A DNA stretch of 64,000 nucleotides, taken from positions 310,001 through 374,000 of the forward strand of contig OW028579.1 of NCBI GenBank assembly GCA_932294295.1, read 5' to 3'. This stretch comes from Alitta virens. Taxonomy: Eukaryota; Annelida; Polychaeta; Phyllodocida; Nereididae. The position numbers and the translations under genes were made by a program. Below the pieces are notes generated by a model, which had not been told where the DNA came from, did not search any database, and saw nothing but the letters and a program-made list of their open reading frames with translations. Below are positions 48,083 to 61,943 of this stretch, in pieces (positions within the stretch are counted from its first letter, which is position 1; the number at the start of each line of letters is the position of its first letter).

Positions 48083-50397
48083 TTATAAACTTTCCGAAGG
48101 AAAGTTTATCTTATTATTGTAAGTCTTATTTTTCTTTTTTTTTTTTTTTTTTATTATTCTTTATTATTATTATTATTCTTCTGAAGAAGTAAAGGCTTTT
48201 TACTCAGAAACTAATCAAGAGAGGGCTTTGGCACTTCAAGAGTGCACAGACAGCCAGAGCGCGCTTTGAACAGCACATATTTCATGACCAAATTTCGTGA
48301 CACTTCTGCGTAATTCACAAAAGAAAAAACAAATTTAAGAGCACGGTTTCAGGAAACTGGGCAGAGATAATTCCATGGGAATTTTTCTCAAGATACCTTA
48401 GACAAATACGCAGTGCAGAAAGGAGTTTGAGCCAAATTGTGAGCCTGCTGACTGAACTATGAATTCTTTAAAAAAAGTAGTTCGAAATTTTCATGAAATT
48501 TTTTTTGAAAACCATAGAAGGAATAATGATATTGACTTGTAATTTCACACTTTTATAGTCCTACCCTAGCACAACTTTCATGCAAAAAATGAGCTCATTT
48601 GGTCAAGTGGTCTAGGTGGTACAGGGGTCCAAAGATGCATTTTTTGACTGCTTATATCTCGGCTCCAAATTGAGATACATGAATCTCAAAGACATATTTA
48701 GAATCCTTGAAATGTTCTCTTTTTAGGAATGTATAGTAATATGCTCTAGGTACTTCCGTTTGGAAAAGCGTCAGACATTGAAAATTTTTTGTCACTTTTT
48801 GATTTTCTCAAAATGAAAAAGTCTTAAAAACACTAGAAGAACTGCTTGGATTCTCACCATTTTTTTTACAGATATGTCCTCTAAGGAGTACTATGTAAAT
48901 GTCAAAGGGCAAGGGCTTTGCTTAAAAACCCTAGGCCCTGGAATTTTTTTCATTCCAAATTTCAATAATTTTTAACTCCATTTCTATTCAACCAAATTTC
49001 ATGCAACTGGTGTCATTATGTAGAGAAAAATTAGGCCTTTACCTAGGATAAAATGTCTATTCACCAACCTTTACCAGTTTCGAACTTGGAGCCAAAATTC
49101 TCTTTCCCATGTTATCCAATGGGAAGACCTACCAACCCTGAAGCGCTGAGTCAGCAATTTTTACAATGAATGTTAGGAAGTTTATGTGCATCACCCCAAA
49201 AAAGCAGGAAGAAAGTCTTCAATTTCATTTATATTTTGCACATATATGTACTCTGTGTAGTACTACATTACTGTAAAAGGGCAATTACTTTCATCAAACA
49301 GCTTAGGTCCTAGAATTTTTTTATCACTGAATTGCTGACCTACCTACCTCCCAGAACCCTGGACCGCTGAGTCAGCAATTTTTACAATGAATGTTAGCAG
49401 GTTTACGTGTTTTGCCCCAAAAACAGTAGGAAAGACTTTTTCAATTTTCTTCATACTTTTCACACATATGTCCTCTAGGGAGTACTATGTAAATGTAGAA
49501 GGGCAAGGGCCTTGATTAAACACCTTAGGCCCTGGAATTTTTTTTCAGTCCAAATTTCAATAATTTTTAACTCCAGTTCTATTCAACCAAATTTCATCCA
49601 ACTGGTGTCATTATGCAGAGAAAAATTAGGAGATTACATAGGACACCTTGTCTATTCACCAACCTTAATTAGTTTTGAAACTTGAGGCAAAATTCTCTTT
49701 CCCATGTTATCCAATGGGGAGACCTACCTACCTACCTCCCTGGACGGCTGAGTCAGCAATTTTTACAATGAATGTTAGTAAATTTATGTTTCTCGCCCCA
49801 AAAAAGCAGGAAGAAAGTCTTCAATTTCATTCATATTTTGCACATATATGTCCTCTGGGTAGTACTACATTACCGTAATAGGGCAATTACCTTCATCAAA
49901 CAGCTTAGGTCCTAAAATTTTTTTATCACTCTTAAAGCCTGAATTGCTTACTAAGACCAAAATGTTGTTGATAGATTGAACCAAAAAAATTCACAGGAGT
50001 GTATATACATGTGCTTTACAAATGTGAGTTATTTCAGAATTTTGGGTTACAGGGTCAAGGTCACAGCGTGTCCTATATATGCAATTTTCAGGCGTTTTGA
50101 ACCTGGGTCCTATGAAGAGTACAGCTTTCTGAAAAACATTTTTTGAAAGGTCATCACCATTACAGTTGTCTGTTCATTTATGAATAGTCTCAGAGGATAA
50201 GACAGTGATTTCTTAGGATTTAGTGCCTTAATAAATTGTTGTCATTGTGAAAAATCATAACGCTTCAGGAATGATCAGAGCACAAATACTACCGGCTTCT
50301 TTGTTAGGTTATTTGTAGTATTTATATGAGAAAGAAAAAGGTTATGAAAGTTAAAGGAAAGGAAAGTTTATCGTAATTGTCAGGGACAATTGCAAGT
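48083..50397 (+). repeat. Unit, gamma head, extra C, tail II, CTAG lost
   Basis: Hairpin 48085-48109. Head variants CTTTTTACTC and CTAATCAAGAG. C, C', second C, T, tail II. From 49281 it duplicates 1-1110 of this window. The terminal hairpin is intact, but GCAAGT is followed by TTTATTATAAAC instead of CTAGTTATAAAC, so the CTAG is gone. The end coordinate is therefore approximate. Confidence 0.8.
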
Positions 50398-52543
50398 TTT
50401 ATTATAAACTTTCCGAAGGAAAGTTTATCTTATTATTGTACGTCTTATTTTTCTTTTTTTTTTTTTTTTTTATTATTATTATTCTTTATTATTATTATTA
50501 TTATTATTCTTCTGAAGAAGTAAAGGCTTATTACTCAGAAACTAATAAAGGCAGGGCTTTGGCACTTCAAGGTCACATAGACAGCCAGAGCGCGCTTTGA
50601 AATGCATAAATTTCATGACCAAATTTCGTGACGCTTCTGCGTAATTCACAAAATAAAAAATAAATTTAAGGGCACGGTTTCAAGAAACTGGGCAGAGATA
50701 ATGGCATGAGATTTTTTTTCAAGATACCTTAGACAAATACGCAGTGCAGAAAGGAGTTTGAGCCAAATTGTGAGCCTGCTGACTGAACTATGAATTCTTT
50801 AAAAAAAGTAGTTCGAAATTTTCATGAAATTTTTTTTGAAAACCAAAGAAGGAATAATGATATTGACTTGCAATTTCACACTTTTATAGTCCTACCCTAG
50901 CACAACTTTCATGCAAAAAAAGAGCCCATTTGGTAAAGTGGTCTAGGTGGTACAGGGGTCCAAAATTGCATTTTTTGACTGCTTATATCTCGGCTCCAAA
51001 TTGAGATACAGGAATCTCAAAGACATATTTAGAATCCTTGAAATGTTCTCTTTTCAGGAATGTATAATAATATGCTCCAGGTAGTTCCGTTTGGAAAAGC
51101 GTCAGACATTGAAAATTTTTTGTCACTTTTTGATTTTCTCAAAATGAAAAAGTCTAAAAAACAGTAGAAGAACTGCTTGGATTCTCACCATTTTTTTTAC
51201 AGATATGTCCTCTAAGGAGTACTATGTAAATTTTAAAGGGCAAGGGCTTTGCTTAAAAACCCTTGGCCCTGGAATTTGTTTCATTCCAAATTTCAATAAT
51301 TTTTAACTCCATTTCTATTCAACCAAATTTCATGCAACTGGTGTCATTATGTAGAGAAAAATTAGGCCTTTACATAGGATACAATGTCTATTCACCAACC
51401 TTTACCAGTTTCGAACTTGGAGCCAAAATTCTCTTTCCCATGTTATCCAATGGGGAGACCTACCAACCCTGAAGCGCTGAGTCAGCAATTTTTACAATGA
51501 ATGTTAGGAAGTTTATGTGCATGGCCCCAAAAAAGCAGGAAGAAAGTCTTCAATTTCATTTATATTTTGCACATATATGTCCTCTGGGTAGTACTACATT
51601 ACTGTAAAAGGGCAATTACTTTCATCAAACAGCTTAGGTCCTAGAATTTTTTTATCACTGAATTGCTGACCTACCTACCTCCCAGAACCCTGGACCGCTG
51701 AGTCAGCAATTTTTACAATGAATGTAAGCAGGTTTACGTGTTTTGCCCCAAAAACAATAGGAAAGACTTTTTCAATTTTCTTCATACTTTTTACGCATAT
51801 GTCCTCTAGGGAGTACTATGTAAATGTAGAAGGGCAAGGGCCTTGATTAAACACCTTAGGCCCTGGAATTTTTTTTCAGTCCAAATTTCAATAATTTTTA
51901 ACTCCAGTTCTATTCAACCAAATTTCATCCAACTGGTGTCATTATGCAGAGAAAAATTAGGAGATTACATTGGATACCTTGTCTATTCACCAACCTTAAT
52001 TAGTTTTGAACCTTGAGGCAAAATTCTCTTTCCCATGTTATCCAATGGGGAGACCTACCTACCTACCTCCCTGGACGGCTGAGTCAGCAATTTTTACAAT
52101 GAATGTTAGTAAATTTATGTTTCTCGCCCCAAAAAAGCAGGAAGAAAGTCTTCAATTTCATTCATATTTTGCACATATATGTCTTCTGGGTAGTACTACA
52201 TTACTGTGAATTTATGAGAACAATTTGGAGTGAGGACACCCTATTTCGCACCCCCATGATATTGAGCAAGTGAGGACACCTAGTGGGCACCCCATGGTAT
52301 GGCCCAATCGCACTCTGAACGGCACAAATTTCATGACCTTATTTCATGACACCTCTGCGCATTTCAGGGAATAAAAAAAAGCTTTTCTTCACAGTTCCAG
52401 GAAACTGGCCAGAGACAATGGCATGAAATTTTTTTTCAAGAGACCTTGGAGACTTCTCCAGTGCAGAAATTAATGGTACTGGACAAGAAAGATAAAAGGA
52501 AAGGAAAGTTTATCGTAATTGTCAGGGACAATTGCAAGTCTAG
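50398..52543 (+). repeat. Unit, beta head, extra C, truncated tail III
   Basis: Hairpin 50404-50428. Beta head with GAAATGCATAAA, then a gamma-type end of A (GAACTATGAATTCTTTAA), so partly mosaic. C, C', second C, ACATTACTGT to GAATTTATGAG join near 52207. CTAG at 52540-52543. Confidence 0.85.
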
Positions 52544-54312
52544 TTATTATTATTATTCTTCTGAAGAAGTAAAGGCTTATTACTCAGAAACTAATAAAGG
52601 CAGGGCTTTGGCACTTCAAGGTCACATAGACAGCCAGAGCGCGCTTTGAAAGGCATAAATTTCATGACCAAATTTCGTGACGCTTCTGCGTAATTCACAA
52701 AATAAAAAATAAATTTAAGGGCACGGTTTCAAGAAACTAGGCAGAGATAATAGCATGAGATTTTTTTTCAAGATACCTTAGACAAATACGCAGTGCAGAA
52801 AGGAGTTTGAGCCAAATTGTGAGCCTGCTGACTGAGCCATGAATTTTTGAAAAAAAGTTATTCTAAATTTTCATGAAATTTTTTTTGAAAACCATAGAAG
52901 GAATAATGATATTGACTTGCAATTTCACACTTTTATAGTCCTACCCTAGCACAACTTTCATGCAAAAAATGAGCCCATTTGGTAAAGTGGTCTAGGTGGT
53001 ACAGGGGTCCAAAGTTGCATTTTTTGACTGCTTATATCTCGGCTCCAAATTGAGATACAGGAATCTCAAAGACATATTTAGAATCCTTGAAATGTTCTCT
53101 TTTCAGGAATGTATAGTATTATGCTCTAGGTAGTTCCGTTTGGAAAAGCGTCGGACATTGAAAATTTTTTGTCACTTTTTGATTTTCTCAAAATGGAAAA
53201 GTCTAAAAAACACTAGAAGAACTGCTTGGATTCTCACCATTTTTTTTACAGATATGTCCTCTAAGGAGTACTATGTAAATTTCAAAGGGTAAGGGCTTTG
53301 CTTAAAAACCCTAGGCCCTGGATTTTTTTTCATTCCAAATTTCAATAATTTTTAACTCCATTTCTATTCAACCAAATTTCATGCAACTGGTGTCATTATG
53401 TAGAGAAAAATTAGGCCTTCACATAGGATACAATGTCTATTCACCAACCTTTACCAGTTTCGAACTTGGAGCCAAAATTCTCTTTCCCATGTTATCCAAT
53501 GGGGAGACCTACCAACCCTGAACTGCTGAGTCAGCAATTTTTACAATGAATGTTAGGAAGTTAACGTGCATCGCCCCAAAAAAGCAGGAAGAAAGTCTTC
53601 AATTTCATTCATATTTTGCACATATATGTACTCTGTGTAGTACTACATTACTGTAAAAGGGCAATTACTTTCATCAAACAGCTTAGGTCCTAGAATTTTT
53701 TTATCACTGAATTCCTGACCTACCTACCTCCCAGAACCCTGGACCGCTGAGTCAGCAATTTTTACAATGAATGTTTGCAGGTTTACGTGTTTTGCCCCAA
53801 AAAAGTAGGAAAGACTTTTTCAATTTTCTTCATACTTTTCAAACATATGTCTTCTGGGTAGTACTACATGACTGAAAAAGGTTAATTACCTTCATCGAAC
53901 AGCTTAGGCCCTAGAGTTTTTTTATCACTCATAAAGCCTGAATTGCTTACTCAGAACCAAAATGTTGTTGATAGATTGAACAAAAAAAATTCACAGGAGT
54001 GTATATACATGTGCTTCACAAATGTGAATTATTTCAGAATTCTATGTCACAGGGTCAAGGTCACAGAGTGTCCTATATATGCAATTTTCAGGCGTTTTGA
54101 ACCTGGGTCCTATACAAGGTACAGCAACCAAAAAAATATTTTCTTAAACCTTTTTTCATTATCTTTCTATTCATGTATAGCTTGAGAGGTTTGGGCAAGT
54201 ATTTTTGAGGTTTTCAGGTACTTTATTAATTGCAGAAATTCATGGTACTGGACAAAAAAGATAAAAGGAAAGGAAAGTTTATCGTAATTGTCAGGGACAA
54301 TTGCAAGTCTAG
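52544..54312 (+). repeat. Unit, beta head, no 5' hairpin, tail I
   Basis: Short junction, beta head, A and B, C with a perfect TGCTGAGTCAGCA (53524-53536), C' (GAATTCCTGACC, TGTTTGCAGG), T and tail I. The C and C' variants recur in the last unit of the window. CTAG at 54309-54312. Confidence 0.85.
53524..53536 (+). promoter_or_regulatory. Perfect T-MARE / AP-1-like site
   Basis: TGCTGAGTCAGCA in the first C module of this unit. Followed, as in every copy, by an AT-rich ATTTTTACAATG segment. Function is unknown. Confidence 0.45.
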
Positions 54313-56185
54313 TTATAAACTTTCCGAAGGAAAGTTTATCTTATTATTGTACGTCTTATTTTTCTTTTTTTTTTTTTTTTTTATTATTATTATTTTTTTT
54401 TTTATTATTATTATTATTCTTCTGAAGAAGTAAAGGCTTATTACTCAGAAACTAATAAAGAGAGGGCTTTGGCACTTCAAGAGTGCACAGACAGCCAGAG
54501 CGCGCTTTGAACAGCACAAATTTCATGACCAAATTTTATGACACTTCTGCGTAATTCACAAAAGAAAAAACAAATTTAAGAGCACGGTTTCAGGAAACTG
54601 GGCAGAGATAATTCCATGGGAATTTTTCTCAAGATACCTTAGACAAATACGCAGTGCAGAAAGGAGTTTGAGCCAAATGCTGAGCCTGCTGACTGAACTA
54701 TGAATTCTTTAAAAAAAGTAGTTCGAAATTTTCATGAAATTTTTTTTGAAAACCATAGAAGGAATAATCATATTGACTTGCCATTTCATACTTTTATAGT
54801 CCTACCCTAGTACAACTACCACACAAAAAATGAGCCCATTTGGTAAAGTGGTCTAGGTGGTACAGGGGTCCAAAGTTGCGATTTTTGACTGCTTATATCT
54901 CGGCTCCAAATTGAGATACAGGGATGTCAAAGACATATTTAGAATCCTTGAAATGTTCTCTTTTTAGATATGTATAGCAATATGTTCTATGTCTTTCCGT
55001 TTGGAAAAGCGTCAGAGAGTGAAAATATTTTGTCACTTTTTGAAATTCAAAAAATGAAAAAATACCAAAAACACTAGAAGAACTGCTTGGATTCTCACCA
55101 TTTTTTTTACAGATATGTCCTCTAAGGAGTACTATGTAAATGTAAAAGGGCAAGGGCTTTGATCAAAAGGCTTAGGCCCTAGAATTTTTTTTCAGTACAA
55201 ATTTCAATAATTTTTAACTTGAGTTCTTTTCAACCAAATTTCATGCAACTGGTGTCATTATGTAGAGAAAAATCAGGACTTTACAAAGAATACCATGTCT
55301 ATTCACCAACCTTTACCAGTTTCGAACTTGGAGCCAAAATTCTCTTTCCCATGTTATCCAATGGGAAGACCTACCAACCCTGAACCGCTGAGTCAGCAAT
55401 TTTTACAATGAATGTTATGAAGTTTACGTGCATCACCCCAAAAAAGCAGGAAGAAAGTCTTCAATTGCATTCATATTTTGCACATATATGTACTCTGGGT
55501 AGTGCTACATTACTGTAAAAGGGCAATTACCTTCATCAAACAGCTTAGGTCCTAGAATTTTTTTTATCACTCATAAAGCCTGAATTGCTGACCTACCTAC
55601 CTCCCAGTACCCTGGACCGCTGAGTCAGCAATTTTTACAATGAATGTTAGTAAATTTATGTTTCTCGCCCCAAAAAAGCAGGAAGAAAGTCTTCAATTTC
55701 ATTCATATTTTGCACATATATGTCCTCTGGGTAGTACTACATTACTGTAATAGGGCAATTACCTTCATCAAACAGCTTAGGTCCTAAATTTTTTTTATCA
55801 CTCTTAAAGCCTGAATTACTTACTCAGACCAAATTGTTGTTGATAGATTGAACCAAAAAAAATTCACAGGAGTGTATATACATGTGCTTCACAAATGTGA
55901 GTTATTTCAGAATTTTGGGTTACAGGGTCAAGGTCACAGAGTGTCCTATATATGCAATTTTCAGGCGTTTTGAACCTGGGTCCTATACAAGGTACAGCAA
56001 CCAAAAAAATATTTTCTTAAACCTTTTTTCATTATCTTTCTATTCCTGCATAGCTTAAGAGGTTAGGGCAACTATTTTCGAGGTTTTCAGGTACTTTATT
56101 AATTGCAGAAATTCATGGTACTGGACAAAAAAGATAAAAAGAAAGGAAAGTTTATCGTAATTGTCAGGGACAATTGCAAGTCTAG
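54313..56185 (+). repeat. Unit, gamma head, single 5' hairpin, tail I
   Basis: Hairpin 54315-54339. The H to B portion matches the unit at 17292 (offset 37021 at the start). It then continues with alpha-type B and C, C', T (CAAATTGTTG) and tail I. It carries GTCAGAGAGTG where sister copies have GTCAGACATTG. CTAG at 56182-56185. Confidence 0.85.
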
Positions 56186-57965
56186 TTATTATTATTATTC
56201 TTCTGAAGAAGTAAAGGCTTATTACTCAGAAACTAATAAATGCAGGACTTTAACCCTTCAAAGTCACATAGACGGCTAGAGCGCACTTTGAACAGCACAA
56301 ATTTCATGACCAAATTTCGTGAAACTTCTGCGTAATTTACAAAAGAAAAAACAAATTTAAGAGCACGGTTTTAGGAAACTGGGCAGAGATAATTCCATGG
56401 GAATTTTTCTCAAGATACCTTAGACAAATACGCAGTGCAGAAAGGAGTTTGAGCCAAATGGTGAGCCTGCTGACTGAACTATGAATTCTTGAAAAAAAGT
56501 ATTTCGAAATTTTCATGAAATTTTTTTTGAAAACCATAGAAGGAATAATGATATTGACTTGCAATTTCACACTTTTATAGTCCTACCCTAGGACAACTAC
56601 CATGCCAAAAATGAGCCCATTTGGTAAAGTGGTCTAGGTGGTACAGGGGTCCAAAGTTGCATTTTTTGACTGCTTATATCTCGGCTCCAAAGTGAGATAC
56701 AGGAATCTCAAAAACATATTTAGAATCCTTGAAATGTTCTCTTTTTAGATATGTATAGCAATATGTTCTAGGTCTTTCCGTTTGGAAAAGCGTCAGACAT
56801 TGAAAATTTTTTGTCACTTTTTGAAATTCAAAAAATGAAAAAATACCAAAAACACTAGAAGAACTGCTTGGATTCTCACCATTTTTTTTATAGATATGTC
56901 CTCTAAGGAGTACTATGATAATGTAAAAGGGCAAGGGCTTTGATCAAAAGGCTTAGGCCCTAGAATTTTTTTTCAGTACAAATTTCAATAATTTTTAACT
57001 TGAGTTCTTTTCAACCAAATTTCATGCAACTGGTGTCATTATGTAGAGAAAAATCAGGACTTTACAAAGAATACCATGTCTATTCACCAACCTTTACCAG
57101 TTTCGAACTTGGAGCCAAAATTCTCTTTCCCATGTTATCCAATGGGAAGACCTACCAACCCTGAACCGCTGAGTCAGCAATTTTTACAATGAATGTTAGG
57201 AAGTTTACGTGCATCGCCCCAAAAAAGCAGGAAGAAAGTCTTCAATTGCATTCATATTTTGCACATATATGTACTCTGGGTAGTGCTACATTACTGTAAA
57301 AGGGCAATTACCTTCATCAAACAGCTTAGGTCCTAGAATTTTTTTATCACTCATAAAGCCTGAATTGCTGACCTACCTACCTCCCAGTACCCTGGACCGC
57401 TGAGTCAGCAATTTTTACAATGAATGTTAGTAAATTTATGTTTCTCGCCCCAAAAAAGCAGGAAGAAAGTCTCCAATTTCATTCATATTTTGCACATATA
57501 TGTCCTCTGGGTAGTACTTCATTACTGTAATAGGGCAATTACCTTCATCAAAAACCTTATGCCCTAGAATTTTTTTATCACTCATAAAGCCTGAATTGCT
57601 TACTCAGAACTAAAATGTTGTTGATAGATTGAACAAAAAAAATTCACAGGAGTGTATATACATGTGCTTCACAAATGTGAATTATTTCAGAATTCTATGT
57701 CACAGGGTCAAGGTCACAGAGTGTCCTATATATGCAATTTTCAGGTGTTTTGAACCTGGGTCCTATACAAGGTACAGCAACCAAAAAAATATTTTCTTAA
57801 ACCTTTTTTCATTATCTTTCTATTCATGTATAGCTTGAGAGGTTTGGGCAAGTATTTTTGAGGTGTTTAGGTACTTTATTAATTGCAGAAATTCATGGTA
57901 CTGGACAAAAAAGATAAAAGGAAAGGAAAGTTTATCGTAATTGTCAGGGACAATTGCAAGTCTAG
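56186..57965 (+). repeat. Unit, alpha head, no 5' hairpin, tail I
   Basis: Short junction, alpha head (TGCAGGACTTTAACCC), A, B, C, C'. T is of another subtype (CAGAACTAAAATG) with GGTGTTTTGAACC in place of GGCGTTTTGAACC. Tail I, CTAG at 57962-57965. Confidence 0.85.
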
Positions 57966-58199
57966 TTATAAACTTTCCGAAGGAAAGTTTATCTTATTAT
58001 TGTAAGTCTTATTTTTCTTTTTCTTTTTTATTATTCTTTATTATTATTTATTATTATTATAAACTTTCCGAAGGAAAGTTTATCTTATTATTGTACGTCT
58101 TATTTTTCTTTTTTATTATAAACTTTCCGAAGGAAAGTTTATCTTATTATTATAAACTTTCCGAAGGAAAGTTTATCTTATTATTGTACGTCTTATTTT

Positions 58200-58241
<42 letters not shown>

Positions 58242-58265
58242 TATTCTTTATTATTATTATTATTC
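57966..58265 (+). repeat. 5'-end block with four hairpins and 38-T run
   Basis: Hairpins at 57968-57992, 58059-58083, 58118-58142 and 58152-58176; T run 58202-58239. Spacers mix the GTAAGTC and GTACGTC variants, suggesting pieces drawn from different sister units. Confidence 0.85.
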
Positions 58266-60030
58266 TTCTGAAGAAGTAAAGGCTTATTACTCAGAAACTA
58301 ATAAAGGCAGGACTTTAACCCTTCAAAGTCACATAGACGGCTAGAGCGCACTTTGAACAGCACAAATTTCATGACCAAATTTCGTGAAACTTCTGCGTAA
58401 TTTACAAAAGAAAAAACAAATTTAAGAGCACGGTTTTAGGAAACTGGGCAGAGATAATTCCATGGGAATTTTTCTCAAGATACCTTAGATAAATACGCAG
58501 TGCAGAAAGGAGTTTGAGCCAAATGGTGAGCCTGCTGACTGAACTATGAATTCTTGAAAAAAAGTATTTCGAAATTTTCATGAAATTTTTTTTGAAAACC
58601 ATAGAAGGAATAATGATATTGACTTGCAATTTCACACTTTTATAGTCCTACCCTAGGACAACTACCATGCCAAAAATGAGCCCATTTGGTAAAGTGGTCT
58701 AGGTGGTACAGGGGTCCAAAGTTGCATTTTTTGACTGCTTATATCTCGGCTCCAAAGTGAGATACAGGAATCTCAAAAACATATTTAGAATCCTTGAAAT
58801 GTTCTCTTTTTAGATATGTCTAGCAATATGTTCTAGGTCTTTCCGTTTGGAAAAGCGTCAGACATTGAAAATTTTTTGTCACTTTTTGAAATTCAAAAAA
58901 TGAAAAAATACCAAAAACACTAGAAGAACTGCTTGGATTCTCACCATTTTTTTTATAGATATGTCCTCTAAGGAGTACTATGATAATGTAAAAGGGCAAG
59001 GGCTTTGATCAAAAGGCTTAGGCCCTAGAATTTTTTTTCAGTACAAATTTCAATAATTTTTAACTTGAGTTCTTTTCAACCAAATTTCATGCAACTGGTG
59101 TCATTATGTAGAGAAAAATCAGGACTTTACAAAGAATACCATGTCTATTCACCAACCTTTACCAGTTTCGAACTTGGAGCCAAAATTCTCTTTCCCATGT
59201 TATCCAATGGGAAGAACTTTTAACCCTGAACCGCTGAGTCAGCAATTTTTACAATGAATGTTAGGAAGTTAACGTGCATCGCCCCAAAAAAGCAGGAAGA
59301 AAGTCTTCAATTGCATTCATATTTTGCACATATATGTACTCTGGGTAGTGCTACATTACTGTAAAAGGGCAATTACCTTCATCAAACAGCTTAGGTCCTA
59401 GAATTTTTTTATCACTCATAAAGCCTGAATTGCTGACCTACCTACCTCCCAGTACCCTGGACCGCTGAGTCAGCAATTTTTACAATGAATGTTAGTAAAT
59501 TTATGTTTCTCGCCCCAAAAAAGCAGGAAGAAAGTCTCCAATTTCATTCATATTTTGCACATATATGTCCTCTGGGTAGTACTACATTACTGTAATAGGG
59601 CAATTACCTTCATCAAACAGCTTAGGTCCTAAATTTTTTTTATCACTCTTAAAGCCTGAATTACTTACTCAGACCAAATTGTTGTTGATAGATTGAACCA
59701 AAAAAAATTCACAGGAGTGTATATACATGTGCTTCACAAATGTGAGTTATTTCAGAATTTTGGGTTACAGGGTCAAGGTCACAGAGTGTCCTATATATGC
59801 AATTTTCAGGCGTTTTGAACCTGGGTCCTATACAAGGTACAGCAACCAAAAAAATATTTTCTTAAACCTTTTTTCATTATCTTTCTATTCCTGCATAGCT
59901 TAAGAGGTTAGGGCAACTATTTTCGAGGTTTTCAGGTACTTTATTAATTGCAGAAATTCATGGTACTGGACAAAAAAGATAAAAAGAAAGGAAAGTTTAT
60001 CGTAATTGTCAGGGACAATTGCAAGTCTAG
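57966..60030 (+). repeat. Unit, four 5' hairpins, alpha head, tail I
   Basis: Four hairpins at 57968-57992, 58059-58083, 58118-58142 and 58152-58176, and a 38-T run at 58202-58239. Alpha head, A, B, C with a local change AAGAACTTTTAACCC, C', T (CAAATTGTTG), tail I. CTAG at 60027-60030. Confidence 0.85.
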
Positions 60031-61853
60031 TTATTATGAACTTTCCGTAGGAAAGTTCATATTGTTATTGTAATTATTATTATTATTCTTCTGAAGAAGT
60101 AAAGGCTTATTACTCAGAAACTAATAAAGGCAGGACTTTTACACTTCAAGGTCACATAGACGGCTAGAGCGCACTTTGAACGGCATAAATTTCATGACCA
60201 AATTTCGTGACGCTTCTGCGTAAGTCACAAAATAAAAAACAAATTTAAGAGCACGGTTTCAGGAAACTGGGCAGAGATAATTCCATGGGAATTTTTCTCA
60301 AGATACCTTAGACAAATACGCAGTGCAGAAAGGAGTTTGAGCCAAATGGTGAGCCTGCTGACTGAACTATGAATTCTTGAAAAAAAGTAGTTCGAAATTT
60401 TCATGAAATTTTTTTTGAAAACCATAGAAGGAATAATTATATTGACTTGCCATTTCACACTTGTATAGTTCTACCCTAGTACAACTACCACACAAAAAAT
60501 GAGTCCATTTGGTCAAGTGGTCTAGGTGGTACAGGGGTCCAAAGTTGCGTTTTTTGACTGCATATATCTCTGCTCCAAATTGAGATACAGGAATCTCAAA
60601 GACATATTTAGAATCCTTGAAATGTTCTCTTTTTAGATATGTATAGCAATATGTTCTAGGTCTTTCCGTTTGGAAAAGCGTCAGACATTGAAAACTTTTT
60701 GTCACTTTTTGAAATTCAAAAAATGAAAAAATACCAAAAACAGTAGAAGAACTGCTTGGATTCTCACCATTTTTTTTACAGATATGTCCTCTAAGGAGTA
60801 CTTTGTAAATGTAAAAGGGCAAGGGCTTTGATCAAAAGGCTTAGGCCCTAGAATTTTTTTTCAGTACAAATTTCAATAATTTTTAACTTGAGTTCTTTTC
60901 AACCAAATTTCATGCAACTGGTGTCATTATGTAGAGAAAAATCAGGACTTTACAAAGAATACCATGTCTATTCACCAACCTTTACCAGTTTCGAACTTGG
61001 AGCCAAAATTCTCTTTCCCATGTTATCCAATGGGAAGACCTACCAACCCTGAACCGCTGAGTCAGCAATTTTTACAATGAATGTTAGGAAGTTTACGTGC
61101 ATCGCCCCAAAAAAGCAGGAAGAAAGTCTTCAATTGCATTCATATTTTGCACATATATGTACTCTGGATAGTGCTACATTACTGTAAAAGGGCAATTACC
61201 TTCATCAAACAGCTTAGGTCCTAGAATTTTTTTATCACTCATAAAGCCTGAATTGCTGACCTACCTACCTCCCAGTACCCTGGACCGCTGAGTCAGCAAT
61301 TTTTACAATGAATGTTAGTAAATTTATGTTTCTCGCCCCAAAAAAGCAGGTAGAAAGTCTTCAATTTCATTCATATTTTGCACATATATGTCCTCTGGGT
61401 AGTACTACATTACTGTAATAGGGCAATTACCTTCATCAAACAGCTTATGTCCTAAATCTTTTTTATCACTCTTAAAGCCTGAATTGCTTACTCAGACCAA
61501 AATGTTGTTGATAGATTGAACCAAAAAAAATTCACAGGAGTGTATATACATGTGCTTCACAAATGTGAGTTATTTCAGAATTTTGGGTTACAGGGTCAAG
61601 GTCACAGAGTGTCCTATATATGCCATTTTCAGGCGTTTTGAACCTTGGTCCTATGCAAGGTACAGCAACCAAAAAAATATTTTCTTAAACCTTTTTTCAT
61701 TATCTTTCTATTCCTGTATAGCTTAAAAGGTTAGGGCAACTATTTTTGAGGTTTTCAGGTACTTTATTGATTGCAGAAATTCATGGTACTGGACAAAAAA
61801 GATAAAAGGAAAGGAAAGTTTATCGTAATTGTCAGGGACAATTGCAAGTCTAG
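60031..61853 (+). repeat. Unit with diverged but still paired 5' hairpin, tail I
   Basis: The H block is unlike all others: ATGAACTTTCC, loop GTA, GGAAAGTTCAT at 60036-60060, followed by ATTGTTATTG and no T run. The head is a mix of alpha and beta (GGCAGGACTTTTACAC). From about 60230 the unit duplicates the one at 19099 (offset 40975). C, C', T, tail I, CTAG at 61850-61853. Confidence 0.85.
60036..60060 (+). repeat. Variant 5' hairpin with compensating base pair
   Basis: ATGAACTTTCC (60036-60046), loop GTA, GGAAAGTTCAT (60050-60060). Against the common hairpin, the left arm has A to G at 60038 and the right arm T to C at 60058; these two positions pair with each other, so the 11-bp stem is kept. 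The flanking pair T60035 and A60061 extends it to 12 bp. Confidence 0.85.
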
Positions 61854-61903
61854 TTATAAACTTTCCGAAGGAAAGTTTATCTTATTATTGTACGTCTTAT
61901 TTT

Positions 61904-61943
<40 letters not shown>

